Origin: CAMEON01 sp045645165
Lineage (GTDB): Bacteria; Bacillota; Clostridia; Oscillospirales; CAG-272
DNA: 23,574 nt
Assembly (NCBI GenBank): GCA_045645165.1
Contig: JAZRIF010000110.1
Span: 1 to 23,574 of the forward strand
Direction of reading: 5' to 3'
Shown here: one piece after another, positions 1-7,900 of the stretch
Layout of the letters: each line of letters opens with the position of its first letter
Numbering within the stretch: position 1 is the stretch's first letter
Position numbers and translations under genes: made by a program
The notes under the pieces: model-generated
Databases searched by the model: none
Seen by the model: only the letters and a program-made list of their open reading frames with translations
What the model was told of the DNA's origin: nothing

Positions 1-105
1 CCCCTTCAAGAACTTTCAAAAATCATTATTTATGAATGCTTTTTGAGATTCCAAAGAACTTTTTTCAAAAAGTTCTTTGGTGGGGTCCAGGGGCAAAGCC
101 CCTGG
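1..105 (+). repeat. Dispersed hairpin element, copy A (left end cut by window)
   Basis: This is one of four related intergenic elements in the window. It contains the conserved AAGAACTTT/AATCATT linker at about 8-30. A perfect hairpin follows, with 14-bp arms at 51-64 and 67-80 and a TC loop. After GGTGGGG comes a second hairpin, CCAGGGGC (87-94) with GCCCCTGG (98-105) and an AAA loop. The upstream hairpin and left terminus seen in other copies lie outside the window. It sits upstream of the promoter at 192-220. It has no reading frame, and its function is unknown. Confidence 0.8.
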
Positions 106-191
106 TCGATAAACCTCAATTTCTTACCCCATTATACCACATCCTGCCCGATTTTTCAACACCTTGAAGCCAAGCGAAAGGAAAACATCTC

Positions 192-220
192 TTGCATTTT
201 GTCGAGGAATGTGATATAAT
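192..220 (+). promoter_or_regulatory. Sigma-A type promoter for the 251-3636 operon
   Basis: TTGCAT (192-197) and TATAAT (215-220) are separated by 17 bp, giving a predicted transcript start near 227. The first gene begins at 251 after the ribosome binding site AAAGGAG. No other good promoter is visible before 3689, so the five following genes are probably one transcript. Confidence 0.8.
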
Positions 221-250
221 ACAAGCAAATAAAACGTAAAGGAGTCCCCC

Positions 251-802
251 ATGTCTGCATTCCTCGAAACCCTCCGTGGCATATCTCCCATCCTCGTCTG
301 TCTCCTTGTCTGCGCCGCCAAGATCGTGGAGATCACCATCCAATCCCTCAAGACCTGCATGATGGTCAAGGGTCAGCGCCTCAAGGCCGCAGGCCTTGGC
401 TTTGTCGAGTGTACCATCTGGGGTTTGGTTATCTCCACCCTCATCGGCACTCTGGGCGATAACCTCCTGCTTCTGGTCTTCTACTGCGCGGGCTACGCCA
501 CGGGTCTGTTTTTGGGCTCCACCCTGGAGAGCAAGATCGCCCTGGGTACCTCCAACCTGGAGCTCATCGCCTCGGATGAAAGCACCGAGAAGATCACCGC
601 CTACCTCAAAGAAAACGGCCGCGGCTATACCGTCCTGGCAGGTCAGGGATCCAAGGAGAAGATGAATATGATCTTCATCGTCCTCCCCCGCAAGGAAGCC
701 CCCAGAACCCTCAAGGAGATCCGCCACGTCTGCGATAATAAGGTGTTCGTCGCCGTCTCGGAAGTCAGTAAGTACGCCGGTGGCTACGGCATGGTCAAGT
801 AA
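251..802 (+). CDS. UPF0316 family membrane protein (DUF5698/DUF2179)
   Basis: This 183-residue protein has a hydrophobic N-terminal half with about three membrane segments (roughly residues 6-27, 55-70 and 72-92). A soluble C-terminal half (about 95-183) follows. The layout and sequence, including the early KIVEITIQSLKT stretch and the TSNLELIAS start of the soluble part, match the UPF0316 family, which joins a DUF5698 membrane part to a DUF2179 domain (B. subtilis YebE type). The DUF2179 domain is thought to bind a small ligand, but no reaction is established for this family. The start is supported by AAAGGAG six to seven bases upstream. It is the first gene of a five-gene operon, and the next gene starts 13 bp after its stop. 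Confidence 0.82.
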   Translation: MSAFLETLRGISPILVCLLVCAAKIVEITIQSLKTCMMVKGQRLKAAGLGFVECTIWGLVISTLIGTLGDNLLLLVFYCAGYATGLFLGSTLESKIALGTSNLELIASDESTEKITAYLKENGRGYTVLAGQGSKEKMNMIFIVLPRKEAPRTLKEIRHVCDNKVFVAVSEVSKYAGGYGMVK

Positions 803-815
803 TAGGAGGTATACC

Positions 816-2033
816 ATGAAATTCGATTTTACAACCATTCTGGATCGCCGCGGCAAGGATGCCCTTGCTGTGGATTCCCTGGGACAGGGCTGGGCACCCG
901 ATGCCCCCAAGGACGGCTTCGACCCCATCCCCATGTGGGTGGCGGATATGAATTTTCCTACCGCCCCCTCGGTCTGCGCGGCCATGGCCGAACGCCTCAG
1001 CCACCCCTCCTTCGGCTATTTTAACCCCCGTGAGGAATACTTTTCCTCCATCATCCGCTGGCATGAGACCCGCAACGGCATCACGGGTTTGGAACCCCGC
1101 CACATTGGCTACGACAACGGCGTTCTGGGCGGTGTCCTTTCGGCATTGGGCACGTTCTGCTCCCGCGGCGACAACGTACTGCTCAACAGCCCCGTGTATA
1201 TGGGCTTTACCAACTCCCTGACCAACGCGGGTTACCATTTGGTCAGAAGCCCCCTCGTCCTCGACGAGCAGGGAATCTGGCGCATGGACTACGCCGATAT
1301 GGAGCGCAAAATCGTGGAGAACCAGATCCACGCCGCCATCCTCTGCTCACCCCACAACCCCACGGGGCGTGTCTGGGAGCGCTGGGAGCTGGAGCGCGCC
1401 ATGGAGCTCTATCAGAAGTACGACGTCTACGTGGTCTCCGACGAGATCTGGTCGGACATCATCCTGGACGGCCATACGCATATCCCCACCCAGTCAGTCA
1501 GCGAGGACGCGAAAAACCGCACCGTGGCCATGTACGCCACCACGAAAACCTTCAGCTTGGCAGGCCTGGTTGGTTCCTACCATATCATATACAATGACCG
1601 TCTCCGCGACCGCGTGGAGAAGGAGGCCTCCCTCTCCCACTACAACAACATGAACGTCCTCTCCATGTATGCCCTTATCGGCGCATACAAACCCGAGGGC
1701 AGCGAGTGGGCGGACGAGCTGTGTAAAGTCCTGACCGAGAATGTGGACTACGCCTATACGTATATCCAAGACCACTTTGACGGCGTGCGGGTCTCCAAGC
1801 CCCAGGGTACCTATATGCTCTTTTTGGACTGCGCCGAGTGGCTGGAGAAACACGGCAAGACCCTGCCCGAGTTGGTCAAGATGGGTCACGACGTGGGAGT
1901 TGCCTGGCAGGACGGCACCGGTCACGGTGGCACCACCCACATTCGTCTCAACGTAGCCCTGCCCTTCTCGCGGGTCAAGGAGGCCTTCCGACGGATGGAC
2001 GAGTACGTGTTCAACCGAAAGGATCTGCCGTAA
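816..2033 (+). CDS. patB: MalY/PatB family PLP-dependent C-S lyase (cystathionine beta-lyase type)
   Basis: This 405-residue fold-type I PLP enzyme probably cleaves the C-S bond of cystathionine or cysteine conjugates to give a thiol, pyruvate and ammonia, in the cytosol. The family hallmark IPMWVADMNFPTAPSV lies near residues 38-53. The aminotransferase-fold motif CSPHNPTG has N181, VVSDEIW has D209, and ATTKTFSLAGL has the PLP lysine K244. The length matches the family's usual 390-400. The start at 816 is chosen because AGGAGG (804-809) lies six bases upstream; the frame is open further upstream but would overlap the previous gene. MalY-like members can also act as regulators or as aminotransferases, so the exact substrate is uncertain. 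Confidence 0.88.
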   Translation: MKFDFTTILDRRGKDALAVDSLGQGWAPDAPKDGFDPIPMWVADMNFPTAPSVCAAMAERLSHPSFGYFNPREEYFSSIIRWHETRNGITGLEPRHIGYDNGVLGGVLSALGTFCSRGDNVLLNSPVYMGFTNSLTNAGYHLVRSPLVLDEQGIWRMDYADMERKIVENQIHAAILCSPHNPTGRVWERWELERAMELYQKYDVYVVSDEIWSDIILDGHTHIPTQSVSEDAKNRTVAMYATTKTFSLAGLVGSYHIIYNDRLRDRVEKEASLSHYNNMNVLSMYALIGAYKPEGSEWADELCKVLTENVDYAYTYIQDHFDGVRVSKPQGTYMLFLDCAEWLEKHGKTLPELVKMGHDVGVAWQDGTGHGGTTHIRLNVALPFSRVKEAFRRMDEYVFNRKDLP

Positions 2034-2035
2034 CC

Positions 2036-2356
2036 ATGGGAATCAAGAACTATCATAAGCTTGTCCGCGACAACATCCCCGCTATCATCGAGTCCACCGG
2101 AGCTACCTGTACAACCGAAATCCTTTCGGACGCCGACTACCTTCGCATGCTGGACGCCAAGCTGGATGAAGAACTGGCGGAGTACCACCAAGACCAAAAC
2201 ATCGAAGAGCTGGCCGACCTTTTGGAGGTCGTTTACGCCTGCGCCGCCGCCCGCGGATATACCGTCGCAGAGCTGGAAGCCATCCGCGCCGAAAAGGCGC
2301 GGAAACGGGGCGGCTTTGAGAATAAGATCCTGTTGAAGTCCGTAAAGGAGGCTTGA
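2036..2356 (+). CDS. MazG-like nucleoside triphosphate / phosphoribosyl-ATP pyrophosphohydrolase superfamily protein
   Basis: This 106-residue all-alpha protein opens with YHKLVRDNIPAIIE, the signature of small house-cleaning NTP pyrophosphohydrolases. The metal-binding pattern EExxEY (E45, E46, E49) followed by EELADLLE (E57/E58, D61) is present, then KARKRGGFENKILL at the C-terminus. Such enzymes hydrolyse (d)NTPs to the monophosphate and pyrophosphate. The substrate here cannot be read from the sequence. The ATG follows the preceding stop by two bases, with GAAAGGA about 12 bases upstream, so translation is probably coupled. It is not the HisE of a histidine operon, because no his genes are adjacent. 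Confidence 0.82.
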   Translation: MGIKNYHKLVRDNIPAIIESTGATCTTEILSDADYLRMLDAKLDEELAEYHQDQNIEELADLLEVVYACAAARGYTVAELEAIRAEKARKRGGFENKILLKSVKEA

Positions 2357-2357
2357 C

Positions 2358-3119
2358 ATGAACCTGCTCGCACGTAAGAAAAAGCTGTGGATAAGCCTGT
2401 CCGTTGTGCTGGCGGTGCTTATCCTTTTGACAGGAGCCTGTGCCGCCTACTTGGGTGACTACTATCGCGCCGATTCCGATGCCTTGGCAGCCTTTGCCCC
2501 GCTAAACGCCGTGACCTGTGAAGTGTCTGACGACGGAAACGTGACGATACAGCCCGCCGACGGAAACATTCGGGCGGGGTTCATCTTCTACCCGGGTGGT
2601 AAGGTGGAGCATACCGCCTACATCCCCCTCATGAAAGCCCTGGCCTCCGAAGGAGTGCTTTGTGTTCTGGTGGAAATGCCCTTCCGCCTGGCTGTTTTCG
2701 ATGTGAACGCCGCCGACAGCATCCCCGTCCGATACCCCAACGTCAAAACTTGGTACATCGGTGGCCATTCCTTGGGCGGTTCTATGGCCGCCTCCTACCT
2801 GGAAGCCCATGCCGAGGACTTCGAGGGTCTCGTTCTGCTGGGCTCCTATTCCACTGCTGACCTGTCGAACACGAATCTATCCGTTCTGTCAGTCTACGGC
2901 TCGGAGGATGGCGTTATGAACCGTGAGAAATACGCCGCCAATAAATTCAACCTGCCCGAAAATTGCGTGGAGACCGTCATTGAGGGCGGCAACCACGCAG
3001 GCTTTGGTATGTACGGCCACCAGGATGGCGACGGCGTGGCGACCCTTACCCCCACGGATCAAATCGCGCGGACAACGGAGGCGATCCTTTCCATGATGGA
3101 GGCGCATTATGAAAATTGA
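2358..3119 (+). CDS. Membrane-anchored alpha/beta hydrolase
   Basis: This is a 253-residue protein with a basic N-terminus and one membrane anchor (about residues 11-31), then an extracytoplasmic hydrolase domain. The nucleophile elbow GGHSLGG places the catalytic serine at S138. The acid is probably D184 in YGSEDGV, and the histidine H213 in GGNHAGFG, giving a complete triad. The sequence resembles the Abhydrolase_5 (dienelactone hydrolase-like) group; the substrate is unknown. AAAGGAGG lies just before the start, and the start follows the previous stop by one base. Its C-terminal end overlaps the next gene by 11 bp. Confidence 0.85.
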   Translation: MNLLARKKKLWISLSVVLAVLILLTGACAAYLGDYYRADSDALAAFAPLNAVTCEVSDDGNVTIQPADGNIRAGFIFYPGGKVEHTAYIPLMKALASEGVLCVLVEMPFRLAVFDVNAADSIPVRYPNVKTWYIGGHSLGGSMAASYLEAHAEDFEGLVLLGSYSTADLSNTNLSVLSVYGSEDGVMNREKYAANKFNLPENCVETVIEGGNHAGFGMYGHQDGDGVATLTPTDQIARTTEAILSMMEAHYEN

Positions 3120-3636
3120 CCTGTTCGTTCTCCCCGAGGTCATGCGGCGAGATTTTGTGGAGGCCTTCGCGCTGGACAAGGAAGATCTGCGGACGGTGCA
3201 GGCCGAGCACGTCGCTGGACTGGAAGCCGTGGGTGTGGACTTTGACGAGTGGTACCCCGAGGCCTACCTGTGGGAAAAGCTATCCCCCGACCTCCCCGTG
3301 GTGGATTTCGATACCGCCCTGTCCCTTCTGCGAAGCCGACAGGGAACCGTCCTGTTCATGTCGGAATCCGAATCCTCCCATAAGCCCTGTACCCTCATCC
3401 ACCGCGGACGGGAGGTGCGGGATTTCGTCGCCATGGCCGATCCCGCCGAGCTGGCCGACCGCATCGAGTACGAGTGGAAGGAATTCCCCCGTTTGTTCAA
3501 GGAGAATCCCCTTGAACTGACCCTGCCCGAGGATCTGTACGTCTTCGATACCACCCTGGATTGGATCATTGTCTTTACCCACGAGATCATGACCACTCCC
3601 GAGACCCGCTTCTGTCGCGCCTTTGGATGCAAATGA
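3109..3636 (+). CDS. Conserved hypothetical protein, soluble
   Basis: This is a 175-residue acidic protein with no signal peptide, membrane segment or motif that I recognise. Readable features are a central FMSESESSHKPCTLIHRG segment and an aromatic, hydrophobic C-terminal stretch ending in DWIIVFTHEIMTTPETRF. Its start overlaps the preceding hydrolase gene by 11 bp, with GGAGG (3098-3102) six bases upstream, so it is a real, translationally coupled operon member. The ending WIIVFTHE...TPETRFC resembles small uncharacterised Firmicutes proteins found as chromosomal singletons. No function is assigned. Confidence 0.7.
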   Translation: MKIDLFVLPEVMRRDFVEAFALDKEDLRTVQAEHVAGLEAVGVDFDEWYPEAYLWEKLSPDLPVVDFDTALSLLRSRQGTVLFMSESESSHKPCTLIHRGREVRDFVAMADPAELADRIEYEWKEFPRLFKENPLELTLPEDLYVFDTTLDWIIVFTHEIMTTPETRFCRAFGCK

Positions 3637-3676
3637 TGCCCATAGCCGTGTAAAATTTCTTTCTTTTCATGTTTTT

Positions 3677-3742
3677 AGCACAAACCTGTTGACAAATCAA
3701 CAAGTTTGTGCTATACTATGTCTCGATCGTTGATTCGTCAAC
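3677..3742 (+). promoter_or_regulatory. Putative operator pair GTTGA-N4-TCAAC
   Basis: A dyad with 16-bp arms (3677-3692 and 3697-3712, 15 of 16 positions paired, loop CAAA) covers the -35 box and spacer. Its core GTTGA-CAAA-TCAAC (3688-3701) recurs as GTTGA-TTCG-TCAAC at 3729-3742, just downstream of the predicted start. The centres are 41 bp apart, close to four helical turns. This is the usual geometry for a dimeric repressor binding two sites, but no regulator gene is adjacent. The first dyad is not a terminator, because no T-run follows it on either strand. Confidence 0.6.
3689..3717 (+). promoter_or_regulatory. Strong promoter of the degV-family gene
   Basis: A consensus TTGACA (3689-3694) and TATACT (3712-3717) are spaced by 17 bp, predicting a start near 3724 and a leader of about 60 nt. 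The -35 box lies inside a large inverted repeat. Confidence 0.85.
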
Positions 3743-3784
3743 ATCGAAACGTCTGTTACAGATGTGCAAGAAAGGAATCAAATT

Positions 3785-4633
3785 ATGAGACGGATCCGAA
3801 TTGTAGCCGATTCTTCGGCAGATATTTTGGCATTGGAGGGCGTGGAGTACGCCGTTGCCCCCATGAAGATCATCACCGCCGCGCGGGAGTTCACCGATGA
3901 CGAAGACCTGAACGTAGAAGAAATGGCGGAATTCTTGTATACGTATAAGGGTCAGTCCAAATCCTCCTGTCCCAACGTGGGAGATTGGCTGGAAACCTTT
4001 GGGGATGCTGACGACGTTATCTGTGTGACCATCACGGGTGCCCTGTCGGGAAGCTACAACTCGGCCTGCACCGCCAAGGGTCTGTACGAGGCCGAAAACG
4101 AGGGCAGACGGGTCTACGTGCTGGACACCCTGTCGGCAGGCCCCGAAATCCGCCTGATCTTAGAAAAACTGCAGGACATGATCCGAGAGGGTAAAAGCTT
4201 TGAGGAGATCTGCACAGGCATTGAGATATACCGCCAACAAACGGGGCTGTGCTTTATGCTCAAATCCCTGAACAATTTCGCCAATAACGGCCGCGTATCC
4301 CCCGCAGTGGCCAAAATCTGTGGCTTCGTAGGCATCTGCATCGTGGGCAAAGCCAGCGATGAGGGCACGCTGGAGCCCACCCATAAGTGCCGCGGGGAGA
4401 CCAAATCGCTGGAAACGTTGGCAAATGACATGGAAACATACGGCCTGCAATCGGGCAAAGTGCGCATTTCCCATTGCGCCAATGAAACAGCGGCCAACCG
4501 CTTGAAGGAGATTCTGATGGCCCGATTCCCGAAGATCGACGTAGAGATTCACAAGCTTCGTGGCCTGTGCAGCTTCTACGCCGAGCAGGGCGGGCTTCTG
4601 GTGGGCTTTGAAAAGGGAAGCAGCACAGCCTGA
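3785..4633 (+). CDS. DegV family protein (fatty-acid-binding, FakB-like)
   Basis: This 282-residue protein starts RIRIVADSSADIL, the DegV signature DSSADI. The conserved ITGALSGSYNSA loop (about residues 85-96) follows, then LKSLNNFANNGRVSPAVA, the equivalent of the family's LKxGGRI segment. DegV proteins bind a fatty acid. FakB members present it to the FakA kinase for phosphorylation before membrane lipid synthesis. No fakA is in the window, so the partner must be elsewhere. The start is the second ATG of the open frame (3785), preferred because AGAAAGGA lies about nine bases upstream and the DegV fold begins at once. Transcription is separate, with a strong promoter and likely operators. 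Confidence 0.88.
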   Translation: MRRIRIVADSSADILALEGVEYAVAPMKIITAAREFTDDEDLNVEEMAEFLYTYKGQSKSSCPNVGDWLETFGDADDVICVTITGALSGSYNSACTAKGLYEAENEGRRVYVLDTLSAGPEIRLILEKLQDMIREGKSFEEICTGIEIYRQQTGLCFMLKSLNNFANNGRVSPAVAKICGFVGICIVGKASDEGTLEPTHKCRGETKSLETLANDMETYGLQSGKVRISHCANETAANRLKEILMARFPKIDVEIHKLRGLCSFYAEQGGLLVGFEKGSSTA

Positions 4634-4654
4634 TGGCATCTTCAAAAGGAATAG

Positions 4655-4693
4655 GAACACCGCCCCCTGCCTACAAGGCAAGGGGCGGTGTTC
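4655..4693. terminator. Hairpin terminator between convergent genes
   Basis: GAACACCGCCCC (4655-4666) pairs with GGGGCGGTGTTC (4682-4693), and an inner TGCCT/AGGCA stem extends it. It lies between the degV-family stop (4633) and the stop of the minus-strand operon (4735). The T-tracts on both sides are weak, so it may act in both directions or need factors. Confidence 0.65.
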
Positions 4694-4734
4694 GTTACAC
4701 TAATTATGATAAGTAAAATTAGTGATTATACATC

Positions 4735-5772
4735 TTACATACACACAATGGTCATAACCAGCGTCAGAATCCCCAGCACCAACCATGCACTGCCCAGGAT
4801 CGCCAGCATGTACCACCGCTTCTTGCGCCCCATTCTTTCGGAGCGAGGGAAGCACAGACCCAGAGTAATGGGTGCGGCAGGCAATACGATCCCCAGCATC
4901 ACCGTAGAGGCGTAGATATCGGCCTCCGAGGGAACGTCTCCCATATTTACCACCTGTTGAGACGGATTCTCGTAGGAGTGGTAGGTTGATTTGTATCCGA
5001 TGCGGCGGATCCCGTCGTATGCCACGTCGGTCTGCTCCTCATCCAGCGGGTACAGGCTCAGGGAGACCCCGCTCTTGGGACGCAAATTTCCTTCGCCGTC
5101 AAAGCAGTCGTCGTCGAGCCTCGTGGCGTCAGTGTAGTAGAGTCCGTCCTCCAGCTCGTAGATGAAGGCTACGGGAACACCGAACCAACCGTCCTCCATA
5201 AAGCCGAAAACGGTGTAGGGCTCGATGTGGCGCAGTTCAAACAGGGTGCGTCGGATCAACTCGGAGTGCTTTCCGTAGGTGTTGGCGATGACCTTTAGGG
5301 AATCTTCATCGATGGAACTGTACAGTGACAGCGATCCGTCCACCAGACGGTATTCCGAGAAGCCGCCGCCGTAGGCGGGGAGCTTGTTCAAAAACTTTTT
5401 TCCCTCGTTGGAGGCCATGATCGTGCCGTTGTCCAGCATCAGAAAATCTGCCCCGTGATCGGGAGCTCGCAGAGATGTGTTCAAGCCCGCTACCGATACC
5501 TTGTTGGCGTAGTGGTAGTACTGATTGGGCATGAACTGAAGCCGCGGGGATATGGTGGTGAGGGGGCTGAATCGGTAAATCTCCCCTGTTACGGGATCAT
5601 TTCCGTTGATGAATTGAGAGGAGGGGAAATATTCCCATGTGACGTATTCCTCCAAACCAACCCTGGAGTCCACAGCGCCCATCGGCAGCATCGCCACGCT
5701 CACCAGCATGGACAGGGTCAGCAGCAGGATAAGTCCACGAATCCATATTGTATACGTAATCGCTTTTTTCAT
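4735..5772 (-). CDS. Exported/membrane-anchored protein of unknown function, ABC operon member
   Basis: This 345-residue protein has an N-terminal signal anchor (about residues 10-32). A roughly 255-residue extracytoplasmic domain rich in aromatic and acidic residues follows, then two C-terminal membrane helices (about 290-309 and 321-343) separated by a basic RMGRKKRW loop. I recognise no family. It is the last gene of the GntR-ABC operon, 14 bp after the permease, with AAAGGAGG before the start. It may be an accessory subunit or the substrate-side partner of the transporter; that is inference from position only. Confidence 0.7.
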   Translation of the reverse strand: MKKAITYTIWIRGLILLLTLSMLVSVAMLPMGAVDSRVGLEEYVTWEYFPSSQFINGNDPVTGEIYRFSPLTTISPRLQFMPNQYYHYANKVSVAGLNTSLRAPDHGADFLMLDNGTIMASNEGKKFLNKLPAYGGGFSEYRLVDGSLSLYSSIDEDSLKVIANTYGKHSELIRRTLFELRHIEPYTVFGFMEDGWFGVPVAFIYELEDGLYYTDATRLDDDCFDGEGNLRPKSGVSLSLYPLDEEQTDVAYDGIRRIGYKSTYHSYENPSQQVVNMGDVPSEADIYASTVMLGIVLPAAPITLGLCFPRSERMGRKKRWYMLAILGSAWLVLGILTLVMTIVCM

Positions 5773-5786
5773 GATGATATCCTCCT

Positions 5787-6650
5787 TTACGCCAGATTCA
5801 GCTTCCGCTCGATCAGGTGGAGCGTGATGAAATGAACCACCGTTGCCGCGCAGGCCATGATGAGTCCTCCGATGAGGATAACGATGGTGGTTGTGATCCC
5901 CAGCATGAAGGATCCGTTCAGGGAAGCGGCGTTTAAGACTCCGCTCACACCTCCACCCAGGAAGAGGGACAGGATCTGGGTTACAAAGGACACCCCCGCC
6001 GTCACGGCGTAGTACAGGCCGATGGCGGCCAGCAACTTATGCTTTTTTGCCACCACAGAACCCATGGTCATGGCCAAAAAGACCAGTCCTGAGCTGTAGA
6101 GCTGGAAGGCAAAGGACGCAGGAATGAAAGCCAGAATCCAAGGGATCAACCAGCCGTCTGCGGCGACCCAGGCGCTCTCAATGACCAAGCCCAGCCCCTC
6201 GTAGACAATCGTGTTGAATAAGCCGTTTCCCTCCGTAGGCGGTGCGATGAGCAGGATCAGCGCAATTCCCAGAAAAAAGACCAGCAAAGTCGCTGTCCCC
6301 AGGATAGCATCAGCCAACACCTTGGACAGATACAGCGTAGAGCGCTTGACAGGGAGGGTAAAGGTCAGATATCCCTCGTCGGTGAAGAAGTGGGTATAGG
6401 TGCGCCAGTACACCAAAAACATACTGACCACCAAAGCCGCCACCATGGCCAGGGCGCAAAGTCCCGCTCCCAAAATGCCTATGATGGAGAGGAAACTAAG
6501 GGTCTCGGAGACTGCCTCGGCCAAGATATTCTCTAAGAAGACTCGGATGGCGATCGATGCCACCAATGCCGCCCCCAGAGAGCTTACCGACAGGATCCAC
6601 CACACGCGCCCAATGGCCTGCAGATCGTATTTTAAACATTTCTTGAGCAT
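5787..6650 (-). CDS. ABC-2 type transporter permease
   Basis: This is a 287-residue protein with six predicted membrane segments (about 15-38, 54-84, 112-136, 170-200, 205-232 and 248-276). The cytoplasmic loop FFTDEGYLTFTLPVKRSTL (about 88-106) is the typical coupling segment of clostridial ABC-2 permeases paired with YtrB-like ATPases. Its start overlaps the ATPase gene by 19 bp, and GGGAGG lies upstream. It should form the channel driven by the neighbouring ATPase. The substrate is not readable; related systems respond to cell-wall-active peptides. Confidence 0.85.
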   Translation of the reverse strand: MLKKCLKYDLQAIGRVWWILSVSSLGAALVASIAIRVFLENILAEAVSETLSFLSIIGILGAGLCALAMVAALVVSMFLVYWRTYTHFFTDEGYLTFTLPVKRSTLYLSKVLADAILGTATLLVFFLGIALILLIAPPTEGNGLFNTIVYEGLGLVIESAWVAADGWLIPWILAFIPASFAFQLYSSGLVFLAMTMGSVVAKKHKLLAAIGLYYAVTAGVSFVTQILSLFLGGGVSGVLNAASLNGSFMLGITTTIVILIGGLIMACAATVVHFITLHLIERKLNLA

Positions 6651-7351
6651 CTGAATACCTCCCGGAACAGTTCGTCCAATGTCTTGCCCCGTTCCTCACG
6701 CACTTCGTCGGCAATACCCGAGAGCAGAATCTGCCCGCCGTAGCCCATGAAAGCGAATTCGTCCAGAACGGGTTCAATGTCGTAGATCAGGTGGGTGGTG
6801 ATGATGACTGCGGCATCGGGATTGTAGGCTCCAATAATGGTGGAGAGGATGTAGTCTCTCGCCGCGGGGTCAACACCGCCGATGGGCTCGTCAAGGAGGT
6901 AGAGCTTGGCCTTGCGGGACATGACCAGCACCAGCTGAACCTTCTCCTTAGTGCCCTTGGACAGGGAACGGAGCTTCATGTCCGTGTCGATGGAAAGATC
7001 AGCCAGCATCCGTCTTGCGCATTCCTCATCGAAATCGGGGAAAAATTCCCGAAAATAGGTGATGAGCTCGCATACCCGCATCCAGGAGTTGAAGTAGGTG
7101 CGCTCAGGCAGGTAGGAGACAAGGCCGTTGGTCTCCTCGCTGCGGGGGAGCCCGCAGATCTCAATGGAGCCGCTGTCGGGCACCAAAATACCCGAGATCA
7201 GCTTGAGCAGGGTGGACTTGCCGCAGCCATTCGGGCCCAGAAGCCCCACGATCTTGCCTCCCGACAGGGAAATGTTCAGATTGTGGAGTACCGGCTTGCC
7301 CGGGGTGTAGCTTTTGCATAGGTTGTTACAGGTGAGTATAGGCGTACTCAT
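6632..7351 (-). CDS. ABC transporter ATP-binding protein
   Basis: This is a 239-residue complete ABC ATPase. Walker A is GPNGCGKST (39-47), the signature is the divergent LSKGTKEKVQ (130-139), Walker B is LYLLDEP (150-156), and the switch histidine is H187 in IITTHLI. The signature has SKGT in place of the common LSGGQ, as is usual in the drug/peptide-type ATPases of GntR-linked operons. The ATG overlaps the TGA of the regulator (ATGA), and AAAGGAGG lies upstream, so synthesis is coupled to the repressor. It energises the permease encoded just downstream. Confidence 0.92.
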   Translation of the reverse strand: MSTPILTCNNLCKSYTPGKPVLHNLNISLSGGKIVGLLGPNGCGKSTLLKLISGILVPDSGSIEICGLPRSEETNGLVSYLPERTYFNSWMRVCELITYFREFFPDFDEECARRMLADLSIDTDMKLRSLSKGTKEKVQLVLVMSRKAKLYLLDEPIGGVDPAARDYILSTIIGAYNPDAAVIITTHLIYDIEPVLDEFAFMGYGGQILLSGIADEVREERGKTLDELFREVFRCSRNV

Positions 7352-7764
7352 AGGGAATTCCCTCCTTTCATATCAGCATCGTGGGTGTCTTGCATGGGCA
7401 TCTGCTGTTGCAGACGGGCGCGGATGGCCTCCATCAGTTGCTCGGGCTCCAAACCCACGGCCTTCGCTTCCTCTATAAGACGGTCTACCGTCTCGCGGTG
7501 AAGCGCTTCACGGGCAGTTTCCAGTACCGCCTCATCGGTGGTGATGAACCGTCCAATGGTGCCGCGGGTGACGAAGAGCTGTTCCTCCTCTAAAACCGAA
7601 AAGGCTCTCTGCATGGTGTTGGGATTGACGCCGGCTTCAAAGGCGAGCTGGCGCACAGACGGGATCTGCTCGTCGGCTTTGTATACACCGCCGAGAATAT
7701 CGGCGCGGATACGGCTGACGATCTGTAAATATACGGGGGCTCGGGACGTAAAGTGCCAGGCCAC
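7348..7764 (-). CDS. GntR family transcriptional regulator, YtrA subfamily
   Basis: This 138-residue protein has an N-terminal winged helix-turn-helix (about residues 8-75: PVYLQIVSRIRADILGG, IPSVRQLAFEAGVNPNTMQRA). A short helical C-terminal tail follows instead of a ligand-binding domain, which defines the YtrA group. The start is GTG at 7764, chosen because AGGAGGT (7771-7777) lies six bases upstream and the next codon matches the family start. YtrA proteins repress their own operon with the downstream ABC genes and are released by cell-envelope stress. The operon order regulator-ATPase-permease fits this exactly. Confidence 0.92.
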   Translation of the reverse strand: MAWHFTSRAPVYLQIVSRIRADILGGVYKADEQIPSVRQLAFEAGVNPNTMQRAFSVLEEEQLFVTRGTIGRFITTDEAVLETAREALHRETVDRLIEEAKAVGLEPEQLMEAIRARLQQQMPMQDTHDADMKGGNSL

Positions 7765-7796
7765 GGTTTCACCTCCTGTTCTATTGTACTAATTCA

Positions 7797-7825
7797 ATCA
7801 TACATTAAATTTGCCTGTTTGTCAA
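7797..7825 (-). promoter_or_regulatory. Promoter of the GntR-ABC operon, with possible YtrA site
   Basis: On the minus strand TTGACA (7825-7820) and TATGAT (7802-7797) are spaced by 17 bp, with a predicted start near 7790. The sequence 7783-7798 (ATTG-N8-CAAT ends on both strands) overlaps the -10 box and start and is a plausible autorepression site. Only its outer four bases are symmetric. Confidence 0.78.
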
Positions 7826-7900
7826 TACCCCCGGAAAAGTTTTGTAGCCTTGCACAAAAGCACCAATTCCTTTTTGGATAAGTTTCCAACTGCTGTTTCG

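Noticed and set aside
3677..3712. Large dyad considered as a terminator for the 251-3636 operon
   Set aside because: No T-tract follows it on the plus strand, and it contains the consensus -35 box of the next gene, so an operator is the better reading.
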